DNA from: Roseiarcus sp963730555
GTDB taxonomy: Bacteria > Pseudomonadota > Alphaproteobacteria > Rhizobiales > Beijerinckiaceae
Direction: 5' to 3'
NCBI GenBank assembly: GCA_963730555.1
Contig: CAVSSS010000003.1
Span: 11,104 to 75,103, forward strand
Length of the DNA: 64,000 bases
The notes under the pieces were generated by a model. The model did not search any database. It was not told where the DNA came from and saw nothing but the letters and a program-made list of their open reading frames with translations. The position numbers and the translations under genes were made by a program. Shown one piece after another: positions 63,676-64,000 of the stretch. Within the stretch, counting starts at the first letter, position 1. Every line of letters starts with the position of its first letter.

Positions 63676-64000
63676 TAGCGCAGGTGATCCACACCAAAGC
63701 CTGACCCAGAGTCCAAAGTTCTCCCGGCTCTGCCAAGTCACCCGCCTTTTCGAATAGCAACGACCCTATGGGAGAGCACGTCCGAGTTGCAGTCGCGCAA
63801 TAAACCGCCCAATCGTCCATCAGGCGCCGGCGCTTCTCCATCATGTCGCCGCGCCTATAGGCGGCTTCAGTTTTGTTGCTGACGGTGTGCGCGAGCACTA
63901 CTTCGCAAAGCTCGTTCGGATAGGAGGTCTGTTCGTTTGCCCAATCGCGGAAGGAGCTTCGGAAGCCGTGCCACTGTCGCGCCCATACGGCGATCGCCTC
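63653..64000 (-). pseudogene. Phage-type tyrosine integrase, 3' end only, cut by IS5 element
   Basis: Runs off the window. The visible part is the C-terminal catalytic region of a P4-type integrase: WHGFRSSFRDWANEQTSYPNELCEVVLAHTVSNKTEAAYRRG (HxxR, then the AYRR tyrosine region), then MMEKRRRLMDDWAVYC. After this the sequence becomes a non-family tail ending at a stop inside the right end of the IS5-family element, so the insertion replaced the natural C-terminus. The tyrosine is retained. Marks a second integrative element beginning or ending at the right edge of the window. Confidence 0.8.

Noticed and set aside
1..64000. CRISPR arrays
   Set aside because: No regularly spaced identical short repeats seen; the tandem decamers at 37.2 and 42.4 kb are contiguous, not spaced.

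Overview
The window looks like a GC-rich alphaproteobacterial chromosome segment, most likely from Hyphomicrobiales (Beijerinckiaceae/Methylocystaceae-like). This rests on a crotonyl-CoA carboxylase/reductase gene with an ethylmalonyl-CoA mutase gene beside it, the rpiA-DUF2059-gor cluster, and the style of the housekeeping proteins (infC, rplS, priA). The taxonomic call is inference only; no marker rRNA is present.

Layout. (1) 1-18 kb: a peripheral catabolic region with an acyl-CoA ligase, a cyclase-family hydrolase, a sugar-type ABC transporter with a fused double permease, a short-chain dehydrogenase, a periplasmic molybdo-hydroxylase pair (isoquinoline 1-oxidoreductase type) with a solute-binding protein, and a LamB/YcsF protein. 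It is heavily eroded: the solute-binding protein, universal stress protein, cupin and SMP-30 genes carry frameshifts or a nonsense codon, and 11.3-12.0 kb is a graveyard of a hydroxyacyl-CoA dehydrogenase 5' end, a CaiB/BaiF CoA-transferase fragment and an IS6-family transposase tail. (2) 18.4-26.7 kb: a probable mobile island abutting a tRNA-Gln gene. It holds a phage terminase pair without capsid genes, a broken DISARM-like defence cluster (methylase 5' part, drmB lacking its 5' end, intact drmC), two coupled unknown genes and a tyrosine integrase stopped by an in-frame TGA. (3) 27-43.7 kb: chromosomal backbone with hicAB remnants, a DsbA-like protein, a DUF2336 protein, a MaoC hydratase with a CitE-like lyase, a tetR-adaptor-RND efflux operon with a perfect operator, an IPNS-like dioxygenase, an Fsr-like MFS pump, infC, a Tat-exported multicopper oxidase and a YqjI-like PadR regulator. 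(4) 44.3-47.8 kb: a DUF5343 gene interrupted by an IS3-family element, itself interrupted by an IS1595-family element. (5) 48-59.7 kb: backbone with rplS, priA, gor, DUF2059, rpiA, ccr, ecm and a rhamnan-synthesis-F-like gene. (6) 59.9-64 kb: a second IS nest with another IS3-family element carrying a near-identical IS1595 copy, an IS5-family (IS427-like) element, and the 3' end of another phage-type integrase cut by it.

The most notable signals are: two IS1595 copies inserted at exactly the same codon of two diverged IS3 transposases, each with an 8-bp target duplication; the decayed DISARM-like module inside a terminase/integrase island; and an undescribed ~165-nt dispersed element found just 3' of two unrelated genes. 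Single-base frameshifts also hit ccr and ecm, which are normally essential to the ethylmalonyl-CoA pathway, so part of the frameshift load may be sequencing or assembly error rather than true gene decay.
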